Source: Amanita rubescens
Lineage: Eukaryota > Basidiomycota > Agaricomycetes > Agaricales > Amanitaceae
Direction: 5' to 3'
Length of the DNA: 64,000 bases
Assembly (NCBI GenBank): GCA_015039365.1
Contig: WION01000010.1
Span: forward strand, 124,001 to 188,000
The translations under genes and the position numbers were made by a program. The notes beneath the pieces are model-generated. The model saw nothing but the letters and a program-made list of their open reading frames with translations, searched no databases and had not been told where the DNA came from. Below are positions 24,801 to 35,530 of the stretch, piece by piece. The first letter of the stretch is position 1; each line of letters starts with the position of its first letter.

Positions 24801-25497
24801 TGGTAAATTCATTTTCAGATATGGAAAAGGCAATGAACAGGTGTAGTACACGCGTTCATGCAGGCACCATACTTTTGAGTCTAATAAGAATCTATGTCGT
24901 CATAAGTTCATGAAATAGGATGGTTCGGATGTGCGGGATGAAATATACTTTGATAGGATTGCTTGGATATTGTTCTGGACACCGAGTGATATTTGATAAC
25001 GACAAGCATTGGTCCCAATCAGGCAATCGAACGTGCTTGAACAGCGTCATTTTCACATAACAGACTACTGAGAACGTCAAATTAGAGTTGATGCCGAATA
25101 GTCTTATCGCCGCGATCTCAAACAGTCGAGGCCCTGATGCGGCAAGAAAACAATGACATTGCATGTTGTTCTAGTTATATGAACTGTATAATGACATATT
25201 AGATATAACGATGTCCGCCGATACATGACAAGGTCCGTACCGGTAATTTGAAATGCGTCTATCTACTTACAGCCTGTAATGTAAAGCTGAAGAGGCTTTA
25301 ACAACGATATCCAGCGATTAATGACCGACCCTGATAGTAAAAATTTCTCATGTACGTGTAGTTGAATGAATTAAATTTGTGAATGCAGTTTTGCTATCGC
25401 GTTGACAAAAGACCGTCCGGGTTACGATATGGGTGTGTGATTTCATTACCTTGGTGGAGTTGCGGCGTATCGATATGGGGTTGAGAGAAGGTCAACG
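21900..25497. other. 3.6 kb without a convincing gene
   Basis: I found no gene model here. On the minus strand at 22076-22235 a segment 'MPKLETLTLDDLNVPV' resembles the leucine-rich part of F-box proteins and may be a relic. Frames at 23043-23420 and 24581-24913 reach 110-125 codons without any motif I know. The stretch is compositionally ordinary and has no long repeat with other parts of the window. Confidence 0.4.
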
Positions 25498-26085
25498 TTA
25501 GCCCCACGCTTGAGTAGTGCTGTAAGTGAAAAATTTAGGCGACGAAGGGATGTTTGGGAGTGGGAGACACGTTACCTGTAATTTACAATGAGGTGCCCAT
25601 CGGTTGCAAAAGACTATCGTGGTTAGGGGGTGAGCATAGTGAAGCGACCCAATTTTAGCCCCACAGATACCTTGTAAAGGTTTGCGACGGTGTCGTCAGG
25701 AGCGGGTGAGAATGCGAGATTGATATAGGTGAACTAATTGACTAAAATATCGGCATACTGATTAGAACTGATATATTGCCCACGCACCAGTGGTTCGTTG
25801 GCAGCCCAACCTAATTCTTTCCTGAGAAATTGTATGACGGCTTGAAAGCGGTTAGAAGAGGTTATTTTGTAAAAGTTCTGCTTCATGATGGGAGCATTTC
25901 CGACGGCTTTGAAGCGGACGACGACTGGAGAAAGAAATTGAGATGGCGGCGATATGATAACAAGAAATGGAAACAAAACCTTTTGTTACGTCTTTCTGTT
26001 TGTAGAATTCGAGAGCTTTAAGGGTATCACTTGTCTGAGCAGAGTAGATCTTATGGTCTGGCGCGTCTGGGTTGTCCGCTGCCAT
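25498..26085 (-). CDS. ATG12: Ubiquitin-like autophagy protein Atg12
   Basis: Five exons (25980-26085, 25788-25924, 25671-25733, 25576-25613, 25498-25519) join in phase to 121 residues. Motifs specific to Atg12 are 'KVVVRFKAVGNAPIMKQ', 'FYKITSSNRFQAVIQFL', 'FTYINLAFSPAPDDTVANLY' and the C-terminal 'TTQAWG'. The terminal glycine is the residue joined to a lysine of Atg5 by Atg7 and Atg10, and the Atg12-Atg5 conjugate then acts as the ligase for Atg8 lipidation. The protein is shorter at the N-terminus than yeast Atg12, as is usual in many eukaryotes. The ATG at 26085 lies 39 bases after the stop of the IGPS-like reading frame on the same strand, so the promoter must lie inside that gene or be shared with it. 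Confidence 0.95.
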
Positions 26086-26124
26086 GAGTGATGGTGTGAC
26101 AAGTGTGACAATGTATGATCACAT

Positions 26125-26990
26125 TCAGATCGACCAACCAAGTAATTCTCTAATGAAATCTACCGTGTCTTCTGCTCGCATCAGCGCTTCTCCCACCAAC
26201 ACCGCACGCACGCCCTGCTCCTTGTACACACGAACATCTCCAAAATTCGATATCCCGCTCAGTGCACACTAGAACAACATCCCTTTCTTTCACCATGTCC
26301 ACCTAGCCTGCTTGTCGTTCCCATATCTACATGAAAATCATGTAGATTCCTGTTATTTACCCCAATCACCCGTGCACCCAATTCCAATGCACGCGTCATC
26401 TCGCTCGCGTTGTTCACCTCTACTAGAGGCTCCATCCCTAGACTACGTGCATAGTTGTACAGCCCAACAAGCCTTTCATGCGAGAGCATAGCCACGATCA
26501 GCAGGATAGTATCTGCGCCGTGGATCCTCGCTTCGGCGATTTGGTATTCATCTAAAATGAAATCTTTGCGCAGGATGGCGGGTCGGTTAGGGACAGATTT
26601 CACAGCCTCTCGCACGAGGCGCATGTCGAGGAGATGTCCCTTGAACCAACTCGGTTCCGTAAGGACCGATATTACCGATGCGCCCGCCAGCGCATACTTC
26701 AACCCTTGTTCAGGTGCATTGGTCGACAGCGCGATATCGCCCTTGGATGGGCTCGCACGTTTGACCTCGGCCATGAGCGATGGTCCAGGGGATGAGGTTT
26801 CCGTGGACGGATTCTGTTTCAAGCGCTCAACAAAATCGACCAAGGGTGGGGCGAGGTTCATAGTCAGATAAGTTTCGAGGTCGGCAGGCGTAGAACCAGG
26901 TGTGGATTTGGCGACCTCGACATCCTTGGCGCGCTGGGCGTAGATGGTTTCGAGGATGGTCGGCTTCTTGGATTCAGGAATTGCAGACAT
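26125..26990 (-). pseudogene. Stand-alone indole-3-glycerol-phosphate synthase copy with two frameshifts
   Basis: From ATG 26990 an intronless frame encodes the TrpC domain: '[12 protein letters not shown]' (catalytic Glu and Lys), '[13 protein letters not shown]' (catalytic Lys), 'EPLVEVNN' (Glu) and 'VIGVNNRNL'. After 'DMGTTSRL' one extra base (near 26305) breaks the frame, and after 'ERDVVL' another (near 26271) shifts it again. Family motifs '[14 protein letters not shown]' and '[17 protein letters not shown]' then follow to a stop at 26125. As read, translation ends at 26259, losing the last strands and the phosphate-binding Ser-Gly. In basidiomycetes IGPS is normally the middle part of a trifunctional Trp1 protein, so this looks like an extra, partly broken domain copy. 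Two sequencing errors are the other explanation. Confidence 0.8.
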
Positions 26991-29531
26991 GGTGGTCGCG
27001 ACGATGGGTCCCGGCCATCCGATCTCCCGCCGATGACCACGCTAATCGGAAAAATCCGACCACGGAATAGGTGAGCAAATCTGGTTGTATCATTCTGGCC
27101 ATTATATTGACTTTTATACGAGTTTCAGTATCTATACACTCGTCCAGGGGTTCAATTCAATAAGGCTACAAGCTCGTATCGCTGCGTGGGCTTTGGTCTT
27201 TCCCGATCGTCTCTGTTGCCTCGTGAACGCGATCTCGAAGCCCTTCACTCTGCCCTTGCTTACCCGGAGAGGAAACTGAGCTTTACTGGAATGAGCTGCC
27301 CCCAGTTGCCTTGACGCTCCTGTGGACAACATCCTTACGTCTAGGCGTAACTAGGAAGTTCCTTCGAATGGATCCAATTGTAGGCAGAAACTCCGATTTG
27401 GGCGGTTTTGCGCTTCTCAGAGATAAAGGTAGTGTGCTGACTCCTACAGGCATCCATATCCATGGTTGACTTGAATTTCGACGCGAAAATGGTAAGTAAC
27501 TCGCAAGTCATATCAGCAGAGCCGCTAATATCTTTGTAAGGACAATCTGCTTGCTTAGACTTGGCGGCTGATCTTTGAAGATGAAATTCATGGAACGAAA
27601 AGATATGCTTTGTGACTTGAATTTGGACGACGCCAAAATTGCGCAGATGTACCACTGACGCGCATCAAGCCATGTAGTACATTCTTTTGAAAGTCAAACC
27701 AACCAGTTCAGGGGCTTACAACGAAGTTTGTTTCTTCCACTTACCGAATCAGGGCCGATTGATTTAAGCAGTAACACGAACTATCCATTATATCGATGAA
27801 AATTGCTGGTATGTCGTATCTTTCTACGATCTGATATATATATCTTTCATGTTTCCGCGCAGGTACATGTATCAGTATCCCCGCGGTTGTCTGGCAAGAT
27901 CGACATCGATAGGCACTGTGGATCCGACGCTTTCAATATAAGAAAAAAGCACTTCTGTTGGTCCCGTGAAGAAGTTGGTGACCTCACTCGCACAAAGCAC
28001 GCGAACAATGAAGAAGACGGTGACTTGCCCAATACCCGAATCAATTCATGTCGGTCCAGGATTCTCGAGATTACAGATTCGACTGATGTGTACCGCTAGT
28101 TAATGAAGTTGAAGCTTTCAGGGAACTTCATCAAGCTTTCATTCACTAGTTTTCGCAAACTCTACGAAATTTTGGCGAAAGTAGGTGTTGCGCCAAAGTT
28201 GCAAGCATTCAAGGCCTTGAATGCTGGAATAGTACCTGCACATCGATCGCTATGAACGGTGCTGTAGCTGATTATGCTTCACTCTGCCACAATGACCAAC
28301 GCCCCGGAACCTGGGCACTTACATGACATCATCGAGTGTAAAATGGATCTTGTTCGCGGGAACAATCGCGATGCAAACATTATAAGGTGCCCAGGGGCCG
28401 AATCAATGACACACATCTGCTTTTGGACAGAATCAAGATACCCAATGAACGTTTGAACGTCTTCCTTGTGCCTAAATTGTGGCGGCCTGACGACATGCTG
28501 GATCAAAGCAGAAAACGAGTCGGGACGGTTACCGATGCCCATTTCTAGCTTTCTTAGTTGTCATGACGGTCGTAATGTATAATATTGCACATTGCTGGAA
28601 TAGTATCACGAGCTATCGAGTTATCGAGCTATCTATATATTGGTACCATTTGGAGGTTGGAAGCCCAATCCCACCACGACATGTCCATCGTGAGTGAATC
28701 CGACCCATCGATTTCCCCTCCTTCCAAGATATAACTTCTGACTCGTATGAGGTGGTGGTTCTCGTTTGAGTCACACGACCAATCCGATGTGCAAGATACG
28801 AGCTAGGGCCGCACTTGTCAATCTGTTGTCAGATAGAAGCTAAGCCCGACTTGTAGGACGGGAAAATAGGGTGACCGGAGACCTGGGGGCGGAGATGAAG
28901 AGAACGTGGAGGAGGGCCAGCGGAACGGCGTGCTAGCACTAGCCCCGAGTTCAATATAAATAAGTGCGGATCTAATCCGGGCCTCGCGAGCACGGGGCTA
29001 GCGATACCTCCTTGCAATTATTGTGTCCTCGGATATCGACAAACGTCCAGGTTAACAAGAGACAATAAGCAGTTCGTGCAGGTTCATGTGATTGAGGTGA
29101 GGTGACACTTTTCTTTATGCGCTAGCCGACTCGGTGATTGATACCCACATGAGCCTAGTAGCTGAAGCAGTCCAATCCAAGATCGACTTCCTGTTGCGAC
29201 ATAGTGGGTTGAATTGGGAGATTGATATGTTCTGGTCAAGTGGCGCGCGAGTGAGCCTTCCCACATTATACGTATTTCCTCACCCTAGTGGCTAAAACCT
29301 ATTTTCCAGTTTCAATTTGATAACATAACCAATCGCATCTGCAAAACAAACCGTAAAGCTGAACGCCTTGCCCTTTCACCCGTATGTATTATATTCGTTA
29401 TGTGGGTGCTTGATCACGAACGTGAGGATGATGAGCGTCATAGTGAGTGTGAGGGAGACCGGAGTGAGCGTGGTGAGTGTGTTGGTTGATGACAGTACGT
29501 CCCATATACTTATGTAATTGCTTTATTGCAA
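26991..29531. other. 2.5 kb without a convincing gene
   Basis: The 5' flank of the IGPS copy is followed by scattered frames: 104 codons minus at 27341-27655, and 87 codons minus at 28279-28542 containing 'DVQTFIGYLDSVQKQMCV'. The second looks protein-like but I cannot name it. No repeat or RNA gene seen. Confidence 0.4.
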
Positions 29532-30587
29532 TGTCATCCACAAAGCGGGCAAAGCGCAAATTGTCCGACCTGACTTCCAAAGAAACGAACGAAATCGTAT
29601 CGCTCTTAAACAGTCTTTTAGGTGACCTTGACGAAGATGATGAAGATGGGCTGTCAGTCATCGAGTCGGTCAAAAATGTTATCCGCAAGTTGGAGAAAAC
29701 GGAGGTGTGTTCCTATCCCACTCGCTGCCATAACCAGAGAAAGCATCTCCCCCTCTCTAGCCAACGCATACATAAATGTGCTTCCGATGAGGACCCCCAC
29801 TGGTCAAGACGATGCTCGGGCATGTGGCGAACAGACGATCCCTGGCACGGTGACTTTAGCAGATACGAAGGAAATATTCTACGCTTTGTATCGACCGAGG
29901 TCTGTGTAATCTTTCAGCGCTCTCGTGGTTTCGTTGCACCATTCTCAACCGGTACTAGAATGAAGCAGGCTGTCGGCTAATCGTTATTTCATATTGCCTG
30001 GAATCTTGACACAGAAGAATTGACACAGAAGAATCCGGCATTGCAATCGTACCTGAATTTCGCGTTGGAAATACGGTTTTGAAGTCAAATATGCGCTCTT
30101 ATGGGGGGATCGTTGATTATTTGGTGGCTATTGCTCCACCGAAAGTCGGAGGTGTGTTGTTTGAGTTGCAGAGGTGGCCTCATGACTAAACCTCCTTAGA
30201 TATGGTTGTTGAGTCGGCCCCACTAGCTTTTCTAAACAAAGACATTTGCGAAACTGTGTCCTGTAACATCTACGAAGCAAAGTCTGACGGCGCCGTTCTT
30301 CTCACCACTTTGCTTCAAGCTGCCATAGCAGTTGCTGTTAGAGCACAAGAATTAGGGTAAGCAGACCTTTTCCTCAACCTATACCCGCTTATGACTGTTC
30401 CAGGTATCAAACTTTCAGAGGCTGCATTACAACGGGTCACGAGTGGCTCTTCTTCATATACAACAGGCATAAGGATGGTCGTGGTGTTTCTCGTTTGCCT
30501 TCTCTCCGATTGGGCGAGGATTTTGGAAACTTGGCGTTGATTCTTGGCTTGCTTCGCGATGGGTTCGTTTTCATTATGTTGAAATGA
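29532..30587 (+). CDS. Fungus-specific hypothetical protein, possibly nuclease-fold
   Basis: Exons are clear from about 30034 on: 'GIAIVPEFRVGNTVLKSNM' then 'YGGIVDYLVAIAPPKVG', then 30202-30359 with 'VSCNIYEAKSDGAVLLTTLL', then 30405-30587 with 'TFRGCITTGHEWLFFIYN' to a stop. Introns near 30152-30201 and 30360-30404 are in phase. The first exon from ATG 29532 ('KRAKRKLSDLTSKE') and the join to the exon near 29758 are less certain. The order 'hydrophobic strand - EAK - helix' resembles the E-x-K half of PD-(D/E)XK nuclease-like folds seen in expanded basidiomycete families; this is inference. A direct repeat of TTGACACAGAAGAA at about 30007-30035 spans the third acceptor. Confidence 0.55.
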
Positions 30588-31239
30588 AAACACATGATTC
30601 TGACCTAATTCTAAAAAGATTGAAAATGGTCACTCCGCGGCATGTAGATTTTGCGAATATTGGTCGTAGCGTATCGTCATTGGTTACCTTTGGAGAAGGA
30701 ATGTTGATTCTGATAGACTTGTCGAGCGTTCAAACCCTTCCAAGTTCGGTGCGAAAGTTCGACTGGGCGAGTCATTATTGGTACCGTATGTCACCTGGCT
30801 TTTTTGGACCGTTCACCTTGACGGGAATCCGCCATGCTCTTTGAACTGATGTGGGTCCTCACGACGCGAATTAATCAACACGAAAATTGTACATGTAGCG
30901 CAGCAGCCCGCCCCCGCTGCCACAAGACCGGAAGATCTTCTCTGCACTCATGCCACCTCATACAGTGGCTACCGATTGCGAACCGTGCTGAACTCAGGGG
31001 CCCATGTGCATACCAAGCCATATTACCACACGTTCTCATTTGACACGATGGAGATGCACGACGAAGCGATCTTTTGAGGTGAGCATTATCAGCATAGTAT
31101 GAAACAATTGCCAATACATATCATATAAGCTCCTGCAGACGGAATAATGACGAAACAGCGGAACTACTATAGGACTTGTAACGGGTTCCTTGGACCTTGC
31201 ACGCTTGCTGCCCAAACCCACTCTACTCCTACTTCACTA
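30588..31239. other. No gene assigned
   Basis: An 86-codon frame at 30584-30844 may be a further exon of the preceding gene but no in-phase join was found. The rest has short frames only. Confidence 0.35.
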
Positions 31240-32504
31240 CTCCAATATCAATCGCCTACGATTTTTAACCGTGCTTTGGTCGACCAAGAGGTCTAAGCCC
31301 AGGGCCCACGACAAGGGAGCACGAGGGAAAGAGGACAAACCTTCCCTGGGAACTATCTACAAGTATCGTAAATGTATCGTAAGAAGAAATCAAAGGAAAC
31401 CGCCAAAGTCATTCCGTGTCAACACTGAAAAAGAACACCACCAGAAAGAAAAAAAGAAGCAAGTAAAAACTCACCTTATCGCCTCGTAGATTCTTGCGTC
31501 TTCATTCTTGGGCGTCGGCCAGTCCGGTCCAGGGCGGGGAGAGGGATGGAATAAAAAAAGGAAAAAGTCGCACATTGACGACGACCGGTAGGACACAGCT
31601 TCTAAATGCAAGAGGGGTGTATTTGAAAGATGTCACGCGTCAAGGCGTGCTCCCAAGGGACACTATTCCTCTGCGGCCAGCCAGACTAGCGAGAGACCGG
31701 ATGTGAGCATATCGCCCAAGCGGTTATATCACATCCATCCTATGAGGGGTGTATTTGAAAGATGTCACTAGCGCAATTGCGCCCGTGCTCCCAAGGGACA
31801 CTATTCCTCGAGGATCGCCCCACACGCATTGGTGTGGGCAGCCGTCATCAACTTCGGGGAATACCATCAGGTGTTTGGCAAAACTGCAAAAGTAAACGAT
31901 ACGTACAAGTCATTTGGGGCTGGCGGCTCTTGCATGTGTCCTTGATTGGTGGATGATGGACCCGGCTGTCCGAAAAGAAAGAAAAAACGAAATGGAAGGA
32001 GGTGGTCGAGGCGAGCAGCGAGGTCGAAGTCTTGAGGGTGTCTTCCTGGTCGAGTGGGCGAGTGAGAGAAGAGAGGGTACGAAGTATGGTGAGTGAAAAG
32101 TGAGCTGGTTATATAGACTTTTAGAACTGAGACAGACGCGTTCGTCTGCACTTGTTTTGACAGAACGCGGTGGGGCCGACGCGTTTATCTCCTCGGTTTG
32201 GCGCGTCATAATGCAGTGCAGATGATTTCAGATTCCTTGGTGGTCATTCATTATAGGTTGTCTCGCCCTCGTGACAGAGCCCTCTAGACGGTCGCTGCGA
32301 TTCTATGAATGTCAAGGTGTGAAGCCGCGTCCCTCATTCAAATCTCTAAAGTGCATTGAACGTTGTGCTGATGTGTTTGCCTAGCCGTCATCTACGCACG
32401 CTAGGCGAAGATCAGCTGCAAGCCCGCCAAGCGTAATTATGGAGGTGGTAGGCCGTACCGGCTCAAAGTCAGCTCCTGCATAGAGAAGACAAGAAACAAC
32501 TGTA
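31240..32504 (-). repeat. Dispersed repeat R, copy 1 (with TATA box on minus strand)
   Basis: About 1.25 kb shared with copies at 34190-35360 and 38280-39310, read here on the minus strand. In order it has a conserved upstream part, a TATATAA element (about 32107-32116), a transcript-start-like pyrimidine region, a conserved ATG at 31935 opening 'MQEPPAPNDLYVSF', two copies of a GGGTGTATTTGAAAGATGTC module (about 31615 and 31742), and a conserved splice-donor-like AAG|GTGAGT near 31470. Stops fall at different places after the ATG in each copy. It looks like a duplicated gene start or a non-autonomous element. Confidence 0.7.
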
Positions 32505-32700
32505 CTAATCGCCTACTAATTGTTAAACATGCTTCGTTCCACCAAGAGATCTCAATTCCAGAGTCCACGACAAGGGAGCACGAGAAGTTTTCCCTGGGAA
32601 CTATCGTAAAGGCATCGTAAAAAGTGACCAAAGGAAATAGCCAACCCATTCACACTTGCCTCATCCACCTCACAAGACATCTTGACACTGAAAAGGATGT
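32505..32700 (-). repeat. Repeat R, short partial copy in tandem with copy 1
   Basis: Segments such as CCACGACAAGGGAGCACGAG and 'TTCCCTGGGAACTATC' recur here in the same order as at the left end of copy 1. The partial unit starts exactly where copy 1 ends, as in a head-to-tail array broken after about 200 bases. Confidence 0.55.
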
Positions 32701-32968
32701 GGACAAAGACGCACCATGTCCATCATGTCGGCCGACAGTCCGTAAACCTCTCAAACGTCTCGCCGAGGATGAAGTTGAAGTTGAATTTAGAGACAAGGAG
32801 AACATTTCTCTAGAAGATATCGAGCTGAAAGAGGCTGAAAACGGGTGGAACGAGTAGATCTGTGGCTGATATTAATCTTACAAGACTTGGTTAATGATTA
32901 ATGAAGAGGCATTTATATCATAAGTAGTAACTGCTTCACATACTGCAACGTGGGAACGTCCTTCTCTC

Positions 32969-33857
32969 ATGGGTTCACGCGTCATTTCGACGTTATGTCC
33001 AAAGCGTTTGCGACCGTCAGATTGTATTGATATTTCAGGCTTATCGTCGCCCACAATAAGGCTACCATACGGGGCAACGATCCTCCGAGGCTTCAACAAC
33101 AACACCAGAGTCCCTTTTCCTCCGAACACACGCGGCTTCCTTTACTACCACACCCCTCCCAAAGCACCGCCTTTTGTCAGTGAAATCCGCTTCCGTTGCG
33201 CAAATAGTCTGCAAGATTTCTCCAACGGCAAGGATCTGTTGTCGTCCGACAAGTTTAACCCCTGGTCAATCCCCCTATCCGCCTTGGCTAATCAAACCGC
33301 CTGGCTCAACTTTCGGGGGCAGTTGATGCTTGATGATCTTGCCTCGCAGACGACGCTGGATACATGGGTCGCGAAGAAAGCACTGTACAAGTCACGCCGT
33401 ATCGGACCGAGACGTCCTATCCTATATTACTTTCGCCAGCCCTTTCTCTTCCGTTTCGACGCGTATGAACTTGCGTTCTATACGGCAACAAAAGATCAAA
33501 TTGGTCTTTGTGTAGCGACCAGCCCGACTGTGGATGAGCGATCCCGCAGTGTCGGCGTCTACCCATATGGTGGTAAGCTATCATCGCAGTTTTGAATGGA
33601 CCATATAAAGAATAATTTCACTAGGAAGTGGCGTGGTCCAAATGGAACGCCGAGGTTCGAAAAAAGGGAGGGTGGCCTTGCGTGTTCTCGAGATCGTAGA
33701 GCCGGTGAAAGATTTGATCAAAGATTATGATGGCTTCGTCCATCGCCCTACTGAAGGGGCGCTTATCCAACGGTCAAAGTACATCCCAATGACAAGCCTA
33801 AAGACGACGATGAAGGGCGCGGTAATCTTACCGCACAATTTCGAGGACCTTCCTTGA
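32969..33857 (+). CDS. Agaricomycete hypothetical protein
   Basis: Two exons (32969-33572 and 33625-33857, 52-nt intron with donor GTAAGC) join in phase to 278 residues. The segment 'GFLYYHTPPKAPPFVSEIRF' marks a family common in mushroom genomes and known to me only as hypothetical. It has no obvious catalytic motif, signal peptide or membrane span. A second, truncated copy lies at 37722-38213, and both copies are followed by repeat R, so gene and repeat were duplicated together. Confidence 0.65.
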
Positions 33858-34189
33858 CGTTTAGTAGACCTATACCAGTATAAATGCTGTTTTTTGAGAT
33901 GCTATAAACCCTCGACATGGTCTACTACAGTTTGGAGCTTCAGCAATTCCGCGCAGCCAACGAGCTGCGAACCTATTGCGGGTATCAAATGCCAGTGAGC
34001 ACTTTCCCGAAGTCCTGGTTTCCGGGTCGTTCATGATGGACCTCTTCAGAATCCTAAATGAAACCATAAGCCGCGTTTGTAGTACAGACATCCTAGTCTT
34101 TCTAATAGCAAGATTTTATCACCCGCTTACGCGCCTCTTCCCTCTTCCCTCCACAGTTTCTCGCAACACCCAAATTCCATCCCCGTACC

Positions 34190-35360
34190 AATGGCCAGGG
34201 CCCACGACAAGGGAGCACGAGGAGTCTTCCCCCTTCCCTGGGAACTACCTACGAGTATCGTAAGAAGAAACAGCCAACCACCAAATCCCCATTCGCACTT
34301 CCTCCTCCCCTCCGCTATTCCACCTCACAAGACGATCCATACTGAAAAACCACACCACTAGGAGAAGAAAAAAGAAGCAAACAAAAACTCACCTTATCGC
34401 CTCGTGGCTTATTCTTGGGCTTCGGCCAGTCCGGTCCAGGGCGGGGAGAAGGATGGAATAAAGAAAGGAAAAGCCGCACATTAGCGACGACCGGTAGGAC
34501 ACAGCTTCTGAATGCAAGCGGGGTGTATTTGAAAGATGTCACGCGCCAAGGCGTGCTCCCAAGAGACACTATTCCTCCGCGGCCAGCCAGACTAGCGAGA
34601 GACCGGATGTGAGCATATCGCCCAAGGGTTGTATCACATCCATCCTATGAGGGGTGTATTTGAAAGATGTCACTAGCGCAATTGCGCCCGTGCTCCCAAG
34701 GGACACTATTCCTCAAGGATCGCCCGACACGCATTGGTGTAGGCAGCCGTCATCAACTTCGGGGAATACCATCAGATCGTTTGGCAAAACTGAAAAAGTA
34801 AACGATACGTACAAGTCATTTGGGGCTGGCGGCCCTTGCATGTGTCCTTGATTGGTGGATGATGGACCCGGCTGTCCGAAGGAAGGAAACGAAATGGACG
34901 TGGGAAGCAGCGGGCTCAAAGTCTTGAGGGCGAGTGAGAGAAGAGAGGAACGAAGAATGGTGAGTGAAAAGTGAGCTGGTTATATAGACTTTTGGAACTG
35001 AGACAGACGCGTTCGTCTGCACTTGTTTTGACAGAACGCGGTGGGGCCGACGCGTTTATCTCCTCGGTTTGGCGCGTCATAATGCAGTGCAGATGATTTC
35101 AGGATTCCTTGGTGGTCATTCATCATAGGTTGTCTCGCCCTCGTGACAGAGCCCTCTAGACGGTTCGCTGCGATTCTATGAACTGTCCAGGTGCGAAGTT
35201 AGCGTCGCTCATTCAGTGTAACGTTGCGCTGATGTGCTTACCTCGCCGCCATCTACGCACGCTGGGAGCAGATCCAGCTGCGACAAGCGTAATTATGGAG
35301 GCCGTACGAATGTGGGCCCCGCTCACAGTCAGCTCCTGCATACTAGAGAAGACAAAAACA
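34190..35360 (-). repeat. Dispersed repeat R, copy 2
   Basis: Same order as copy 1: TATATAA on the minus strand near 34978-34987, conserved ATG near 34845, the duplicated 20-base module at about 34520 and 34650, and a donor-like AAG|GTGAGT near 34390. The conserved ATG opens a frame of about 43 codons here, the longest of the three copies. Confidence 0.7.
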
Positions 35361-35530
35361 ACTGCTATCGTACAACCCCAGGCTATAAACAAAACGATGT
35401 GACATTAGTTATGTTTGCTTACAATTACAATTGATGATTTACTGCTACATGCTGCGTAATGCGTGGTGTGGTATTGGCAGGGAGTACTGGCAAGGGAAAA
35501 AAGAAAGTGACCTCTGAACAGATCTCGCCG

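Noticed and set aside
27132..27332. Possible tRNA or short conserved gene near 27150-27330
   Set aside because: A GGTTCAATTC resembles a B box, but no A box or cloverleaf fits, and the minus-strand frame has no motif I can name.
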